A stretch of DNA of 64,000 nt from Alkaliphilus oremlandii OhILAs (GCF_000018325.1 NC_009922.1:2976001-3040000); one strand, 5' to 3'; shown: positions 25,861 to 34,498, numbered from the stretch's first letter. Numbers and translations: made by a program. The notes: generated by a model not told the origin, from the sequence alone.

Positions 25861-26808
25861 CTACAATGTTCTGATGTCAATACCATGGAAACCCTTCGCA
25901 TTACTGGTATTATTGTATAGATCATATTGATAGCATACAACAGCTTCTACTTGCTTAAAGCCCTCCTGAATATATAATCGTTTTGCAGTTTCATTCTCTG
26001 CATTTACACAGAGCATCGTCTTCCCATACTCCTTGTCTCTAGCAAAATTAATGATATATCGTAATAAAATTCTACCCAGCCCTTTTCCTTGATATTCGGG
26101 CACAATAGCCAACGGTCCTATATTCATGATGGGTGCATCCATATAAATATCAGCCTCACCTCTTACGACTCCTACTGGCATATCCTTATGATATAAAATA
26201 GCCAAACCGCCTTCTATGTAACTATGGTTCGATACCATTTTATTTACCATATCCGGTGTAATCGGCGTTTCACTTCCTTTAAGATTTGAAAAGGCTATAT
26301 TTCTGATTTTACACCAGGTTGCTTCATCCCTTCCTTGTTTGAAGGTTCTGATAGAATAATCTTCGGGGATATCATAGCTGGGTACATCTAGCTCATCTCT
26401 TACTAATACAAATGAGTACCGATCTGCCTGAAAATTTAAAGCCTTTATATCGTCCTGTAATCGTTGATTATGGGTAGGTATAAAAATAATAACCCGTTCT
26501 AACCCTGCTGTATGCTTTAAGATGCCTTCCATTAGAAGCTCATAATATTCTGCACGATTTATCTCTGAATGCAGGATTCTAAACCTTCCTTTTCTTCCCT
26601 TTTTATGATAATCATCAATTAAAAGCGAAGCTGCTGCTACGATTTCATCATTTTCGTTCGTTATTATGTATGTAGGATTCTCATAATTCAGTTCGAAAAC
26701 ATTGAGATCTTCATCGCATAAAAAGGAATCGTCCACGTCTTGTCTATATTTTTTACAATAATTTTTAAAATCTTCTATTCTCTCTTTTTTTAATATCTCT
26801 AATTTCAT
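25861..26808 (-). CDS. GNAT-family N-acetyltransferase
   Basis: 315 residues. The C-terminal GNAT domain carries the acetyl-CoA pyrophosphate loop EYQGKGLGRILLRYI and NAENETAKRLYIQEGFK. The N-terminal half (about 1-140) looks like a degenerate second GNAT fold (DEIVAAASLLIDDY, HNQRLQDDIKALNF), as in MshD-like double-domain proteins. The acceptor is unknown. The ATG at 26808 is chosen over an upstream GTG that abuts GGGG. It lies 45 nt after the LuxR-DUF2087 gene and may share its transcript. Confidence 0.85.
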   Translation of the reverse strand: MKLEILKKERIEDFKNYCKKYRQDVDDSFLCDEDLNVFELNYENPTYIITNENDEIVAAASLLIDDYHKKGRKGRFRILHSEINRAEYYELLMEGILKHTAGLERVIIFIPTHNQRLQDDIKALNFQADRYSFVLVRDELDVPSYDIPEDYSIRTFKQGRDEATWCKIRNIAFSNLKGSETPITPDMVNKMVSNHSYIEGGLAILYHKDMPVGVVRGEADIYMDAPIMNIGPLAIVPEYQGKGLGRILLRYIINFARDKEYGKTMLCVNAENETAKRLYIQEGFKQVEAVVCYQYDLYNNTSNAKGFHGIDIRTL

Positions 26809-26852
26809 AAGTCCACCCACCCCTTTTATTGTATTTTTTTATTACTATGTTC

Positions 26853-27623
26853 TTATTCCTTTACCCAATAGCTGCTACCATCATTGGTTCTCTCAATAAA
26901 CCCATACTCCACTAAGGCTCTTCTTATGGTTGTATGATCTTCATATATTCTCTTTAGAACCCGATTGATTTCATTTTCTGAATACGTTTTTCCTTTAGAA
27001 AAGTTCTTCGAAATTTCTCCTAATACTATAATTTTTCTTTTTTCTCTAGCAGGATAATTTTTTAATGCTCCCGTTTCATCCATATATGTTTTTAATGTAC
27101 TTTCTTTCTCTTTATCTGTAATATTATATCGATCATCCAAGGTTGTTGCTGTTTTATGTGCATCCCAGAGAATCTCTTTCTCCAGTTTATTAATGTTTTT
27201 ATTTGTATTCTCTGAAAGCAAACTCATTAAAGCTAAAAATACCTTTGCCTGTTTTTCCTTTTCTCTTAGTTTATATCGATGGTTTCTAATGGTAGACTGT
27301 GCGACGCCAAGTTCTGTAGCGATTTCCTTGTCTGGTAACCCTTGCGATATCAAAGTAAGTACCTTTCTCTGTATCTCTGATAATCCTGTAAAAGCAGAAT
27401 TCATTCCTAATAAATAGCCAAGCATTGAACTATGACTATTTTCAATATGAAGTTCTGCTGTCTTTCTTGCATCATACAGTTTTGAATTGATTTCATAGAT
27501 GCGTCCTTTCTGAAATACCTCTTCACAGAGGATACATTTATATACTTGTTCATTTTCTACGAAACCATTTTTTAGCTCGTCTACCGTAGCGCTCCAGAAT
27601 AATTCATTTGATTTTATATCCAT
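26853..27623 (-). CDS. LuxR-type HTH regulator with DUF2087 domain
   Basis: 256 residues. An N-terminal part with CILCEEVF (CxxC) and HIENSH may form a zinc site. A LuxR/GerE HTH follows (LSEIQRKVLTLISQGLPDKE, TELGVAQSTIRNHR), and the C-terminal DUF2087 domain (LKNYPAREKRKIIVLGEISK through RALVEYGFIERTNDGSSYW) ends the protein. It probably regulates the neighbouring acetyltransferase or its own gene. The ATG at 27623 follows AAGGAGATG. Confidence 0.87.
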   Translation of the reverse strand: MDIKSNELFWSATVDELKNGFVENEQVYKCILCEEVFQKGRIYEINSKLYDARKTAELHIENSHSSMLGYLLGMNSAFTGLSEIQRKVLTLISQGLPDKEIATELGVAQSTIRNHRYKLREKEKQAKVFLALMSLLSENTNKNINKLEKEILWDAHKTATTLDDRYNITDKEKESTLKTYMDETGALKNYPAREKRKIIVLGEISKNFSKGKTYSENEINRVLKRIYEDHTTIRRALVEYGFIERTNDGSSYWVKE

Positions 27624-28043
27624 AAAATCATCTCCTTTCAATACAGGTGCTCTTTCTTAGCATTATATATCTATATTTAAATTTTGTCTGTATTTAATTA
27701 GACGTTTTTATTTTTTGTTTATCTATATTTTTTAATGAATATTCTTTTTAAATATAAAAATATAGTCACCTATAAAATAAGTCACTATATTTTTATTCAT
27801 TATATTGATACGGCTGATTACCACGTATAGCCCACCGGGTAATCTTCTCTTATACAAGGGTTCTTGGGTCGTAATATCTTCCGGTATGGACACACAATAT
27901 TACAATCCTTATGGGCGGTAACTTTACAAACTGAATTTCACTATACTTTGATCCAATACTTCCTAAAACTTTGAAAAAGGCCAACAGATTCTATATTTTT
28001 CCTCTATATCGTCTTAATAAGGGAGCTCAAAGACATCATGATT
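27624..28043. other. 420-nt gap with terminator and possible gene relic
   Basis: Contains a minus-strand terminator (27756-27794). To its right a minus-strand frame runs up to a TAA at 27793-27795; it is broken by one TAA and includes HTGRYYDPRT and RGNQPYQYNE. That is loosely reminiscent of RHS/YD-repeat core sequence but too weak to assign. No ribosome binding site or complete ORF is seen. Confidence 0.35.
27756..27794 (-). terminator. AT-rich terminator hairpin
   Basis: AAAAATATAGT and ACTATATTTTT form an 11-bp stem. It lies some 250 nt downstream of the metallophosphoesterase gene and just after the stop of a degraded frame. AT-richness lowers certainty. Confidence 0.5.
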
Positions 28044-29123
28044 CTAAAGTCGAATATTTTTATTTTGTACCCATCCAATTGTGCCATTCTTCTTTACCAG
28101 AGTTATTTCATTCGCCTTTTCTATAATTGAAACCCTATCTCCCTTTTCTGCCTCAATAAAATAGTCCGTACAATCATAACATCGCATACCATCTTTAGAT
28201 TTAAAAATTTTATCATTTTTAATTAAAAGATCATGTCCCGAAGATCCATGTCTGCAAAGACTAAATTCTTCACCTATCTTCAGTATATCGATCGAATTAT
28301 CCATCCAAGTGATTTGGATGGTGTTCTTATTTGCCTCCTGCGCCTCTATAATCTCCCCCTGTGGTAAATCATCGATGGAATCAAAGGTAATATCATCCCC
28401 CTTTATAATTAACGCATTGAGCTGGCCCCCTTCTTTTATGGTATTTCCACCATCTATACTTATAATTTTTTGTGCCCTATTTATAATTGGATTACAACAG
28501 CCCTTTTCTATTCCATAGTTTACAGTGGGCCAATGTCCTACGATAACATATTTGGAAAAGTTGAGTCCTTTGTTCATAAAGGCATCCTGCTTTACAACCT
28601 CATCGACTTTGTTCTTTGCCAAATCTTCTGTTGCGATACCAGCATGTGCAAATATATAATCTTCCGTTTCAATTATATGTGGAAATTTCTCTAAATAGCT
28701 TAATTCCTCAGCAAAGTGCTCTCTTAGTTGTTTTTTAATAAACTTCATATCCGATTGTTCATTAACATCAATACCAAGATGTTTACACATCTCATTTAAT
28801 ATGCTGTTTCTTCTAAACAACATATATTTTAAGAAGTCCTCGTCATTCGTTCCGTATTTGATATATTCCCATATAAAAGCATCACAGTTTCCTGTGACGA
28901 TATGCACTTCCTGTTCATTGGATAACTCCATAATAGATCTTAAAGTTTCTAAACTATTTTCACCTTTTTCAATTAAATCTCCAAGTAAAACCAACACATC
29001 TTCTTTTGTATAATGAACTTTCTCCAAAATCCCTTTAAAGAGGGCCAAATTCCCATGAATATCGCTTATGGCAATTATTCTTCTATTTTTATGAAATGTC
29101 ATCTTTTTAACTTTAAGGTTCAT
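28044..29123 (-). CDS. Metallophosphoesterase with C-terminal SH3-like tail
   Basis: 359 residues. The N-terminal calcineurin-like phosphatase has AISDIHGNLALF (DxH), VLVLLGDLIEKGENSLE (GDxxD-like) and VTGNCDAF (GNCD in place of GNHD). HAGIA and VVGHWPT supply the distal histidines, as in PrpA/ApaH-like serine/threonine phosphatases. The C-terminal 90 residues end in VKKNGTIGWVQNKNIRL, typical of a small SH3-like fold. The substrate could be a phosphoprotein or dinucleotide. GAGAGAGG precedes the ATG. Confidence 0.85.
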   Translation of the reverse strand: MNLKVKKMTFHKNRRIIAISDIHGNLALFKGILEKVHYTKEDVLVLLGDLIEKGENSLETLRSIMELSNEQEVHIVTGNCDAFIWEYIKYGTNDEDFLKYMLFRRNSILNEMCKHLGIDVNEQSDMKFIKKQLREHFAEELSYLEKFPHIIETEDYIFAHAGIATEDLAKNKVDEVVKQDAFMNKGLNFSKYVIVGHWPTVNYGIEKGCCNPIINRAQKIISIDGGNTIKEGGQLNALIIKGDDITFDSIDDLPQGEIIEAQEANKNTIQITWMDNSIDILKIGEEFSLCRHGSSGHDLLIKNDKIFKSKDGMRCYDCTDYFIEAEKGDRVSIIEKANEITLVKKNGTIGWVQNKNIRL

Positions 29124-29274
29124 CTATTGATTCCTCTCTCTTCGTAAATATTTAAATATGACATTCTTCAAGACGTATAAGAATTCCTTTTAAAATTCCA
29201 TAATTTTTTGAACAATAAGAATATCCTCTTGCGGATTTACTCATTTACTTAGCACTTTTAATGATCTCAACAAA

Positions 29275-29308
29275 AAACACGGATTCTATTATAATAGAAT
29301 CCGTGTTT
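29275..29308 (-). terminator. Rho-independent terminator of the pentapeptide gene
   Basis: A perfect 34-bp palindrome (arms begin AAACACGGATTCTATT) is followed on the minus strand by T6, about 90 nt after the stop. Confidence 0.85.
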
Positions 29309-29395
29309 CTTCATTTCTGAGGACTTACAATTGAAATCAAGGTTAGAATTTAGTGCAACATAAAGAGAACAAACACCTGCTACACAAAAACCTTA

Positions 29396-30259
29396 TTATT
29401 TGCACCAAGTTCCTGGGCGTTTTATCCATGCTGGCAGCCTTGTATTTCGGTCTCCTTTTGCAGTGTTCACCTGAGTCTGTGTAAGAAATAAGCTTTCTGT
29501 CAGGTCTGATCCTCTAAGATCAGCATCCCGCAAATCCGCACCAATCAAATTTGTATTGCGCAAGCTGTTTCCCCTTAGATCTGCTGCAATGAGCAATGCT
29601 CCTCCTAAATCCATCCCCCTAAGGTTGGCTTTTCTTAAATCAGCCCCAATAAAATCAAACCGACCCCCAACCTTTTTTCTACGGCTTGAAGTGTTTTTCT
29701 CACCACGATTATCCTCAGTTCTCACAATCTTACTGATCTTTTTGAGAAGAAGATTCACTTTGTCTCGATGTAAAGCAATATCTAATCCTGAGAGAGCACC
29801 GGCATCTAAATATGTCAGAGCTTCTGTTTCACTCATTAAGCGCTCCAGGTCATTTTTAATATCTAGACTCATTTTTATACAAAGTGCTTCTGTGAGATAC
29901 CAAAGCATTTCATGAAGTTGCCTCATAATAGAAAATACTTGAAACATCTGCTGTGCGGATTCCGGAGATTTCATCCAATCCTGTCCTTTATACGTAACCT
30001 GGGCAACCTTTTGCCCTGCACCAAAGCATTCATATGCAGTACAACCTTTTAGCCCTTTGTCTGTCAAGCTATTATGAATGGTGCAGGTAAAATCCTCCTG
30101 TAGATGTGCACAAGCTCTACCGCCTTCTTTATCATTTGGAAAACCTTCTGAAGCTGAGAAGTATAATGCAACACAGCAAAGCCCAAAGCAGTTTCCACAA
30201 TCATTTTCTAAATCTTTATACAGTTTTTTATCCCATGGATTTCTATTTTCATATGTCAT
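29396..30259 (-). CDS. Pentapeptide-repeat protein with N-terminal cysteine cluster
   Basis: 287 residues. The N-terminal 85 residues hold many cysteines (CGNCFGLCCVALYFSASEGF, RACAHL, FTCTIH, KGCTAYECFG), suggesting a metal or Fe-S site. The C-terminal part (about 215-275) has roughly ten A(D/N)LRx pentapeptides such as ADLRKANLRGMDLGGALLIA, forming a right-handed quadrilateral helix. Function unknown; DNA-mimic or scaffold roles are known for the repeat. The ATG at 30259 has AGGGGG 7 nt upstream. It lies 150 nt after an anti-sigma gene on the same strand. Confidence 0.8.
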   Translation of the reverse strand: MTYENRNPWDKKLYKDLENDCGNCFGLCCVALYFSASEGFPNDKEGGRACAHLQEDFTCTIHNSLTDKGLKGCTAYECFGAGQKVAQVTYKGQDWMKSPESAQQMFQVFSIMRQLHEMLWYLTEALCIKMSLDIKNDLERLMSETEALTYLDAGALSGLDIALHRDKVNLLLKKISKIVRTEDNRGEKNTSSRRKKVGGRFDFIGADLRKANLRGMDLGGALLIAADLRGNSLRNTNLIGADLRDADLRGSDLTESLFLTQTQVNTAKGDRNTRLPAWIKRPGTWCK

Positions 30260-30407
30260 ATTGATCCCCCTTACCATTGGCACCTTATTCTTTACTCTAG
30301 TATTTGATGTCAGACCCCATGATTCCTTCCTCTCAGTCGTAATCAATCTAGAGATTTTCTCAAGATATAATTTTTTTGTGGGTATTGTAAAAACCATCAT
30401 TATTTAT

Positions 30408-31670
30408 TTAGTGATAGTAAATATTTGGTCTCGTAGGTAAAACCTTATTGATATACACAGTGTCATAAGGGATTTCATCAATGTGCTCTAAAAATTCTTT
30501 TGCCGTTCCAAACACAAGAACTCCATAGGTCTCAACTCCGTGTTTGTCAATGTATTCGAGAGCATCATCGTAAAAGTCAATCTTATAAGAGTTATAGTCG
30601 AAGAGCTCTACAAATTCTTGTCGACTTCTTAAGTAAGCCAAACGTGATCGAAAATGAATTCCAAAGGCTTCTGCAAAATCCTTCTCCGAGTCAATCCGTT
30701 TATCTCTTATGTCCATAAGATTAAAAAGTGGATATTTCTCTGAATCGGGTCTTCGATTAGAGGATGCTTCATCGTTGAAATTAGGGTTAAAACCGACTAA
30801 ATGCATTGGTTGATTCTCATTCCATTGCGTTCCTGGCTCTGTCGTGCGGACCCCTACCCATTTGAAGTCTAGGGTTGGGTATTCCCCCTGCATGGAGTAA
30901 AACTCTTCCATCGTAAGATCTTCATTAAAAACAATACTCATGGAAATATAGGACAAAGGGTTGAGCTCATTTAAATAACGAAGGGTTTCTTCATTTTTTC
31001 GTTGAACTTCTTTATCTTTTAGTGTTGTCCTATCCTCACTAGCATCTTCAGGAAAATCATACTGTATTTTTTCGAAACCTTTCCATATATCGAATCGATT
31101 TTTTCTGCCAAAGATTCCATCCATGGCGTAGTTAAACCTTCCCCTTGCAAGACCAACAAAATATCGTTGGTCATTTCTTGTAAATAAATCCTTTAAAGAA
31201 TAGCTTACCTCATAGGCGCCAAATCCCTTCGGCTCTTCGAAAGTAAAGGAATGAATGGAATGTCCCGGCATATTCAAACTAATATAAGCTTGCATGTCAT
31301 AGAAAAAATCAGAAGATTGATATTCGTGCTCTTTTGGCTGGGTAATCGCTGTGGGATTATAGTGCATTCGATCTACTATACTGGAAACACCGTAAAATAT
31401 TCCAATATAAAGCATAACGACAATCAATACAGATGTAAAAACAACTTTTGCCAACCTGAATTTAACAACCTTTTGAATACTTTTCATCTCATCTCCGTTG
31501 GCCATATAATCTTCTTCAGATTCATCTTTCTTAAAAAACTGATCGGACAACGCCTCAGAAAAATATGCTTCTATGGATTCATACTTTTCCAGTTCCTGCT
31601 CAACAAATTTTTGCTCTTCCTCTGTTGCTATTCCTTCTTTATAGCGGTGCAATAAGTCTTTAAAATTCAT
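30408..31670 (-). CDS. Anti-sigma factor, Sigma_reg N/C type
   Basis: 420 residues. A cytoplasmic N-terminus (about 1-75, beginning FKDLLHRYKEGIATEEEQKF) precedes one transmembrane helix (about 76-95, VVFTSVLIVVMLYIGIFYGV) and a long extracytoplasmic region. In that region YISMSIVFNEDLTMEEFYSM matches the sigma-factor regulator C-terminal pattern also present in the protein at 23098-24141. Its start overlaps the ECF sigma gene's end by 11 nt, the same coupling as in that pair. AGGAGG precedes the ATG. Confidence 0.83.
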   Translation of the reverse strand: MNFKDLLHRYKEGIATEEEQKFVEQELEKYESIEAYFSEALSDQFFKKDESEEDYMANGDEMKSIQKVVKFRLAKVVFTSVLIVVMLYIGIFYGVSSIVDRMHYNPTAITQPKEHEYQSSDFFYDMQAYISLNMPGHSIHSFTFEEPKGFGAYEVSYSLKDLFTRNDQRYFVGLARGRFNYAMDGIFGRKNRFDIWKGFEKIQYDFPEDASEDRTTLKDKEVQRKNEETLRYLNELNPLSYISMSIVFNEDLTMEEFYSMQGEYPTLDFKWVGVRTTEPGTQWNENQPMHLVGFNPNFNDEASSNRRPDSEKYPLFNLMDIRDKRIDSEKDFAEAFGIHFRSRLAYLRSRQEFVELFDYNSYKIDFYDDALEYIDKHGVETYGVLVFGTAKEFLEHIDEIPYDTVYINKVLPTRPNIYYH

Positions 31671-32166
31671 AGGAATCCTCCTTTAATACTTTTCCTAGTT
31701 TCTTTCGTGCTCGATATAGATTCGTTTTTATATGAGTTTCCGACTGATTAATGGTCATTGCAATGTCCTTGATCTTCATTTCCTCGTAGTAATACAAATA
31801 AAGAACCTCCCGGTAGGTTTCCGGCTCCAATCTAAGTAAATGTTGGTAGAGGCGTTGGTCACGTTCCTTTTGTAGAAAACTTTTGACCGGTCCTTTATCC
31901 AGCCCATCTGGTAGCGATCCATGGTAGGCATCCATTGTTAAGGTTTCATGGTTCTTCCGTTTTAGGTCGATAAAGTGATTTTTCAAAACCCGAAAGAGCC
32001 AATACTTAAAGGATCCCTTCGGCAGGTTTGAAGCCATAAAAGCTTTATAGAAAGTTTCACTGACTAAGTCCTTTGCCAAATCTTCCTGTCGACAGAGACT
32101 TAGGGCGTAGAGGTAAAGCTCTTTATGGTATTCTCTATAGGCTCTGTCCATGGCATTAGTCTTCAT
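31660..32166 (-). CDS. ECF-type RNA polymerase sigma factor
   Basis: 168 residues with sigma regions 2 (LAKDLVSETFYKAFMASNLP, FKYWLFRVLKNHFIDLKRK) and 4 (LEPETYREVLYLYYYEEMKI, KDIAMTINQSETHIKTNLYR). The ATG at 32166 has GAGGAGG upstream and lies downstream of an ECF-type promoter, so longer in-frame starts are excluded. It is coupled by an 11-nt overlap to its anti-sigma gene. The match between its promoter and ECF consensus suggests autoregulation. Confidence 0.92.
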   Translation of the reverse strand: MKTNAMDRAYREYHKELYLYALSLCRQEDLAKDLVSETFYKAFMASNLPKGSFKYWLFRVLKNHFIDLKRKNHETLTMDAYHGSLPDGLDKGPVKSFLQKERDQRLYQHLLRLEPETYREVLYLYYYEEMKIKDIAMTINQSETHIKTNLYRARKKLGKVLKEDSYEF

Positions 32167-32187
32167 TAGAAACCTCCTCTCACTATA

Positions 32188-32215
32188 TAAACGGGTTGGT
32201 CTAAAAAAGGTTACA
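32188..32215 (-). promoter_or_regulatory. ECF-type autoregulatory promoter
   Basis: On the minus strand, TGTAAC (32210-32215) and CGTTTA (32188-32193) are separated by 16 bp. This fits the TGAAAC-N16-CGT pattern of ECF sigma promoters such as those of SigW/SigM/SigX. The start would fall about 15 nt before the sigma gene ATG. Confidence 0.7.
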
Positions 32216-32349
32216 GTATTTTTAAAATTTATTTCTTTTTTATTATCGTAGTTTTTAAATCCCTGTCTTTTCAATGTTTTCTAGATTTTATTTTTTTATT
32301 ATCGCTGTCGTCTTCACATCACTACTGTGATGGCGCATCATCTTAAAAA

Positions 32350-32376
32350 GAGCCATTATCACTTATGATAAGGCTC
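32350..32376 (-). terminator. Rho-independent terminator of the MerR-methyltransferase gene
   Basis: GAGCCATTATCA pairs with TGATAAGGCTC (one bulged base), followed by TTTTT on the minus strand. Confidence 0.75.
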
Positions 32377-32487
32377 ATCGTAGCATTGTAACTGGAGTTT
32401 TTATAAATAGAATACAGTTGTATGATTACTTCAAGGATTGTTTTTCTCATGAATGTTTTGATGATATCCTTAGGTAGATATCTAATT

Positions 32488-33531
32488 TTAATCTCCTATA
32501 ACTATCATCCAAGTGAAATTAACGAGATGTTTATATCTAAACCCGATCCCCTTTTTCTCCACATAATCTTTTAGTTTTTTCACATCACTATAGAATTCGT
32601 CCTCTACGATCTCCCATAAATCATCCCTGCCATTGGCTATAAACTCTCGTCTTTTTTCCTCCCTGTCTTCCACGTTAAAGAACATTAAATCGCCTATTAC
32701 AATTTTACCTTTCGGATTTAATGAATTCAACATATAATCTATGGCTTTTTCTTTTTCTATTTCTGTTAGATGATGAAATGCATACGTCGTTGCTATACAG
32801 TCAAATTTAACTCCGTCAACATAGATTTCATCTAAGAAATTCCCTAGCTTTATTTTCATTTTAGGATATTTATTTTTACATTGTAGAAGCATTTCTAGGC
32901 TTTGGTCTATGCCATACACGTGTAGTTCTTCACTATATAGTCCTGTAAGGTTTCCAGTACCGCACCCTAAGTCTAAAATTTTCTCTGGATTAGTCGTTTT
33001 TATTTCTTTACGAACTTCCTCTAATACCATAGGATAATCTTTAAAAAGCTCTAACTCATCATTGTTCTTACTAAGTGATTGGTCATAGTTCATTGCCCAT
33101 GTATCAAAACTCCATTGATCCGTCCAATTACTAATAGTTTTTTTATTTTTTTCTAGAACTCTTTCCATCGTATCAAAATAAATTTGATTATTTTCATTAT
33201 CATTTAAAATGCTGTCAATGCTATCCTCTATAGTCTTTTCGATATTTTTTAATCCTTGAATTTTCTTTTGTATGGCTTGTTTTTGAAAATATAGACTTCT
33301 TACAAAAACATAGCCATCATCTATATTTTTGTCTAGCAGCACTTTAATCTCTTGCAAGGAAAAACCGAGGTCTTTTAGCAGCAATATTTCCCTAAGTCTT
33401 AGCATATCAATATCGCTATAATTCCTATATCCGTTTTTATTACGCTTAGGTACTACCAACCCTTTTTCTTCATAGACTCTTAAACCCTTTGGTGTTACAC
33501 CCAACCTATTACAAACATCCATTGTCTTCAT
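32488..33531 (-). CDS. MerR regulator fused to a SAM-dependent methyltransferase
   Basis: 347 residues in one frame. An N-terminal MerR winged HTH (CNRLGVTPKGLRVYEEKGLV through MLRLREILLLKDLGFSLQEI, about 1-70) is joined by a coiled coil (about 75-130) to a class I methyltransferase. The latter has motif I EKILDLGCGTGNLTGLYSE, then VYGIDQS, ATTYAFHHL and KGKIVIGDLMF. It probably senses a compound and methylates it or another target. GAGGTG precedes the ATG. It sits alone under a MerR-type 19-bp-spacer promoter and has its own terminator. Confidence 0.88.
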   Translation of the reverse strand: MKTMDVCNRLGVTPKGLRVYEEKGLVVPKRNKNGYRNYSDIDMLRLREILLLKDLGFSLQEIKVLLDKNIDDGYVFVRSLYFQKQAIQKKIQGLKNIEKTIEDSIDSILNDNENNQIYFDTMERVLEKNKKTISNWTDQWSFDTWAMNYDQSLSKNNDELELFKDYPMVLEEVRKEIKTTNPEKILDLGCGTGNLTGLYSEELHVYGIDQSLEMLLQCKNKYPKMKIKLGNFLDEIYVDGVKFDCIATTYAFHHLTEIEKEKAIDYMLNSLNPKGKIVIGDLMFFNVEDREEKRREFIANGRDDLWEIVEDEFYSDVKKLKDYVEKKGIGFRYKHLVNFTWMIVIGD

Positions 33532-33549
33532 ACAATCACCTCTGTATAT

Positions 33550-33580
33550 ATCATAGATCCTGCCTCAAGGGCAAAGTCAA
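33550..33580 (-). promoter_or_regulatory. MerR-type promoter with 19-bp spacer and dyad
   Basis: On the minus strand, TTGACT (33575-33580) and TATGAT (33550-33555) are separated by 19 bp containing the dyad TGCC-CTTGA-GGCA. This is the classic MerR arrangement and implies autoregulation of the MerR-methyltransferase gene. Confidence 0.75.
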
Positions 33581-33613
33581 TATGTTTTTGATATAATCTT
33601 TATACTTTCATCC

Positions 33614-33797
33614 CTATACATCATGAAGCTTGAATCCATAATAGGTTTCTTCTTTTAAAAGCATACTATCCTTAATGGGAGTCAACTTTAAAAATTTTAT
33701 GAAAATGTGCTCTATCAAGCTTACATACAGAGATAGGAATACGATCTGTGATGCTCACAAATTTGTCTCGATATCTTGGTATATACGATCCTCCCAT
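33614..33797 (-). pseudogene. Degraded IS982-type transposase fragment
   Basis: On the minus strand one frame reads MGGSYIPRYRDKFVSITDRI, PISVCKLDRAHFHKIFKVDS then stop. A second frame continues LLKEETYYGFKLHDV then stop. These match the order of motifs in IS982-family DDE transposases (D-x-x-P-I-P-V-C-K, then the SKK-x-x-YYGFKLH region), with a frameshift/deletion between them. Both ends are missing and no terminal inverted repeats were seen, so it is an old remnant. Confidence 0.6.
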
Positions 33798-33925
33798 CTT
33801 GATTTCCTAATCGTTATCAAATATAGGTTAACATAATAGCTAGAGTTTTTCTATTGATCTATTTTACTAACACAACAAATTCGTTTAATATTTTATTATC
33901 CACCTTAAAGTTTTTTATCAATTTT

Positions 33926-33953
33926 TCAAACAAAATCATACTTCATCCGTATA
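33926..33953 (+). promoter_or_regulatory. ECF-type promoter of the sigma operon
   Basis: TCAAAC (33926-33931) and CGTATA (33948-33953) are separated by 16 bp, close to the TGAAAC-N16-CGTA pattern. The start would lie about 25 nt before the sigma gene, so translation must begin downstream of any in-frame ATG to the left. Confidence 0.6.
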
Positions 33954-33982
33954 TATATGATGAAAGAGGGGTGACTAAAGCT

Positions 33983-34498
33983 TTGGATATAGAAACCATG
34001 ATTGATATTTATAAAGATGATGTTTACAAACTCTGTCTTAAACTAACGAATAATAAAATAGATGCTGATGATCTTTTCCAAGATACATGGTTAAAATTAT
34101 ATAGTAATTTCCATAAATTAAACGATCAGAAAACTTATAAAAACTGGATCTACACAATATGCATTAATACTTATAAGGATTCTTATTCGAAAAAGAAAAG
34201 ATGGCTAAACATTATAACGGATTTTTTTGATTCCAAAGTTCAGCATGAGGTTATGGAGCATCAAAGTTCAACCATAGATGAAACAGAATTTATAATCTTT
34301 AATACTATTGAAAAAAAAACAATACAGAATCTGATTAAAGACTTAGATGAAAAATACAAACTCCCAATCATACTTTACTATTATTTGGATTACAGCTATG
34401 TTGATATCGCTAGTATTCTTAATATACCAATAGGAACTTTAAAATATAGACTGAATCAAGGAAAGAAATTATTAAAAACAAAACTAGAAAATATTTAA
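33983..34498 (+). CDS. ECF-type RNA polymerase sigma factor (SigY-like operon)
   Basis: About 171 residues with region 2 (DADDLFQDTWLKLYSNFHKL, KTYKNWIYTICINTYKDSYS) and region 4 (LDEKYKLPIILYYYLDYSYV, DIASILNIPIGTLKYRLNQG). The start is taken as TTG 33983, with GGTGA 7 nt upstream; ATG 33998 is an alternative. The longer ATG at 33854 lies before the promoter. It is followed by two small membrane-protein genes, an arrangement like the Bacillus sigY-yxlC-yxlD operon. Confidence 0.87.
   Translation: MDIETMIDIYKDDVYKLCLKLTNNKIDADDLFQDTWLKLYSNFHKLNDQKTYKNWIYTICINTYKDSYSKKKRWLNIITDFFDSKVQHEVMEHQSSTIDETEFIIFNTIEKKTIQNLIKDLDEKYKLPIILYYYLDYSYVDIASILNIPIGTLKYRLNQGKKLLKTKLENI

Larger units (their letters stand above)
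32167..32487. other. Gap holding an ECF promoter and a terminator
   Basis: The right-to-left order is the terminator of the MerR-methyltransferase gene (32350-32376), about 130 nt of AT-rich sequence with no ORF, and the ECF promoter (32188-32215) of the sigma gene. Confidence 0.6.
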
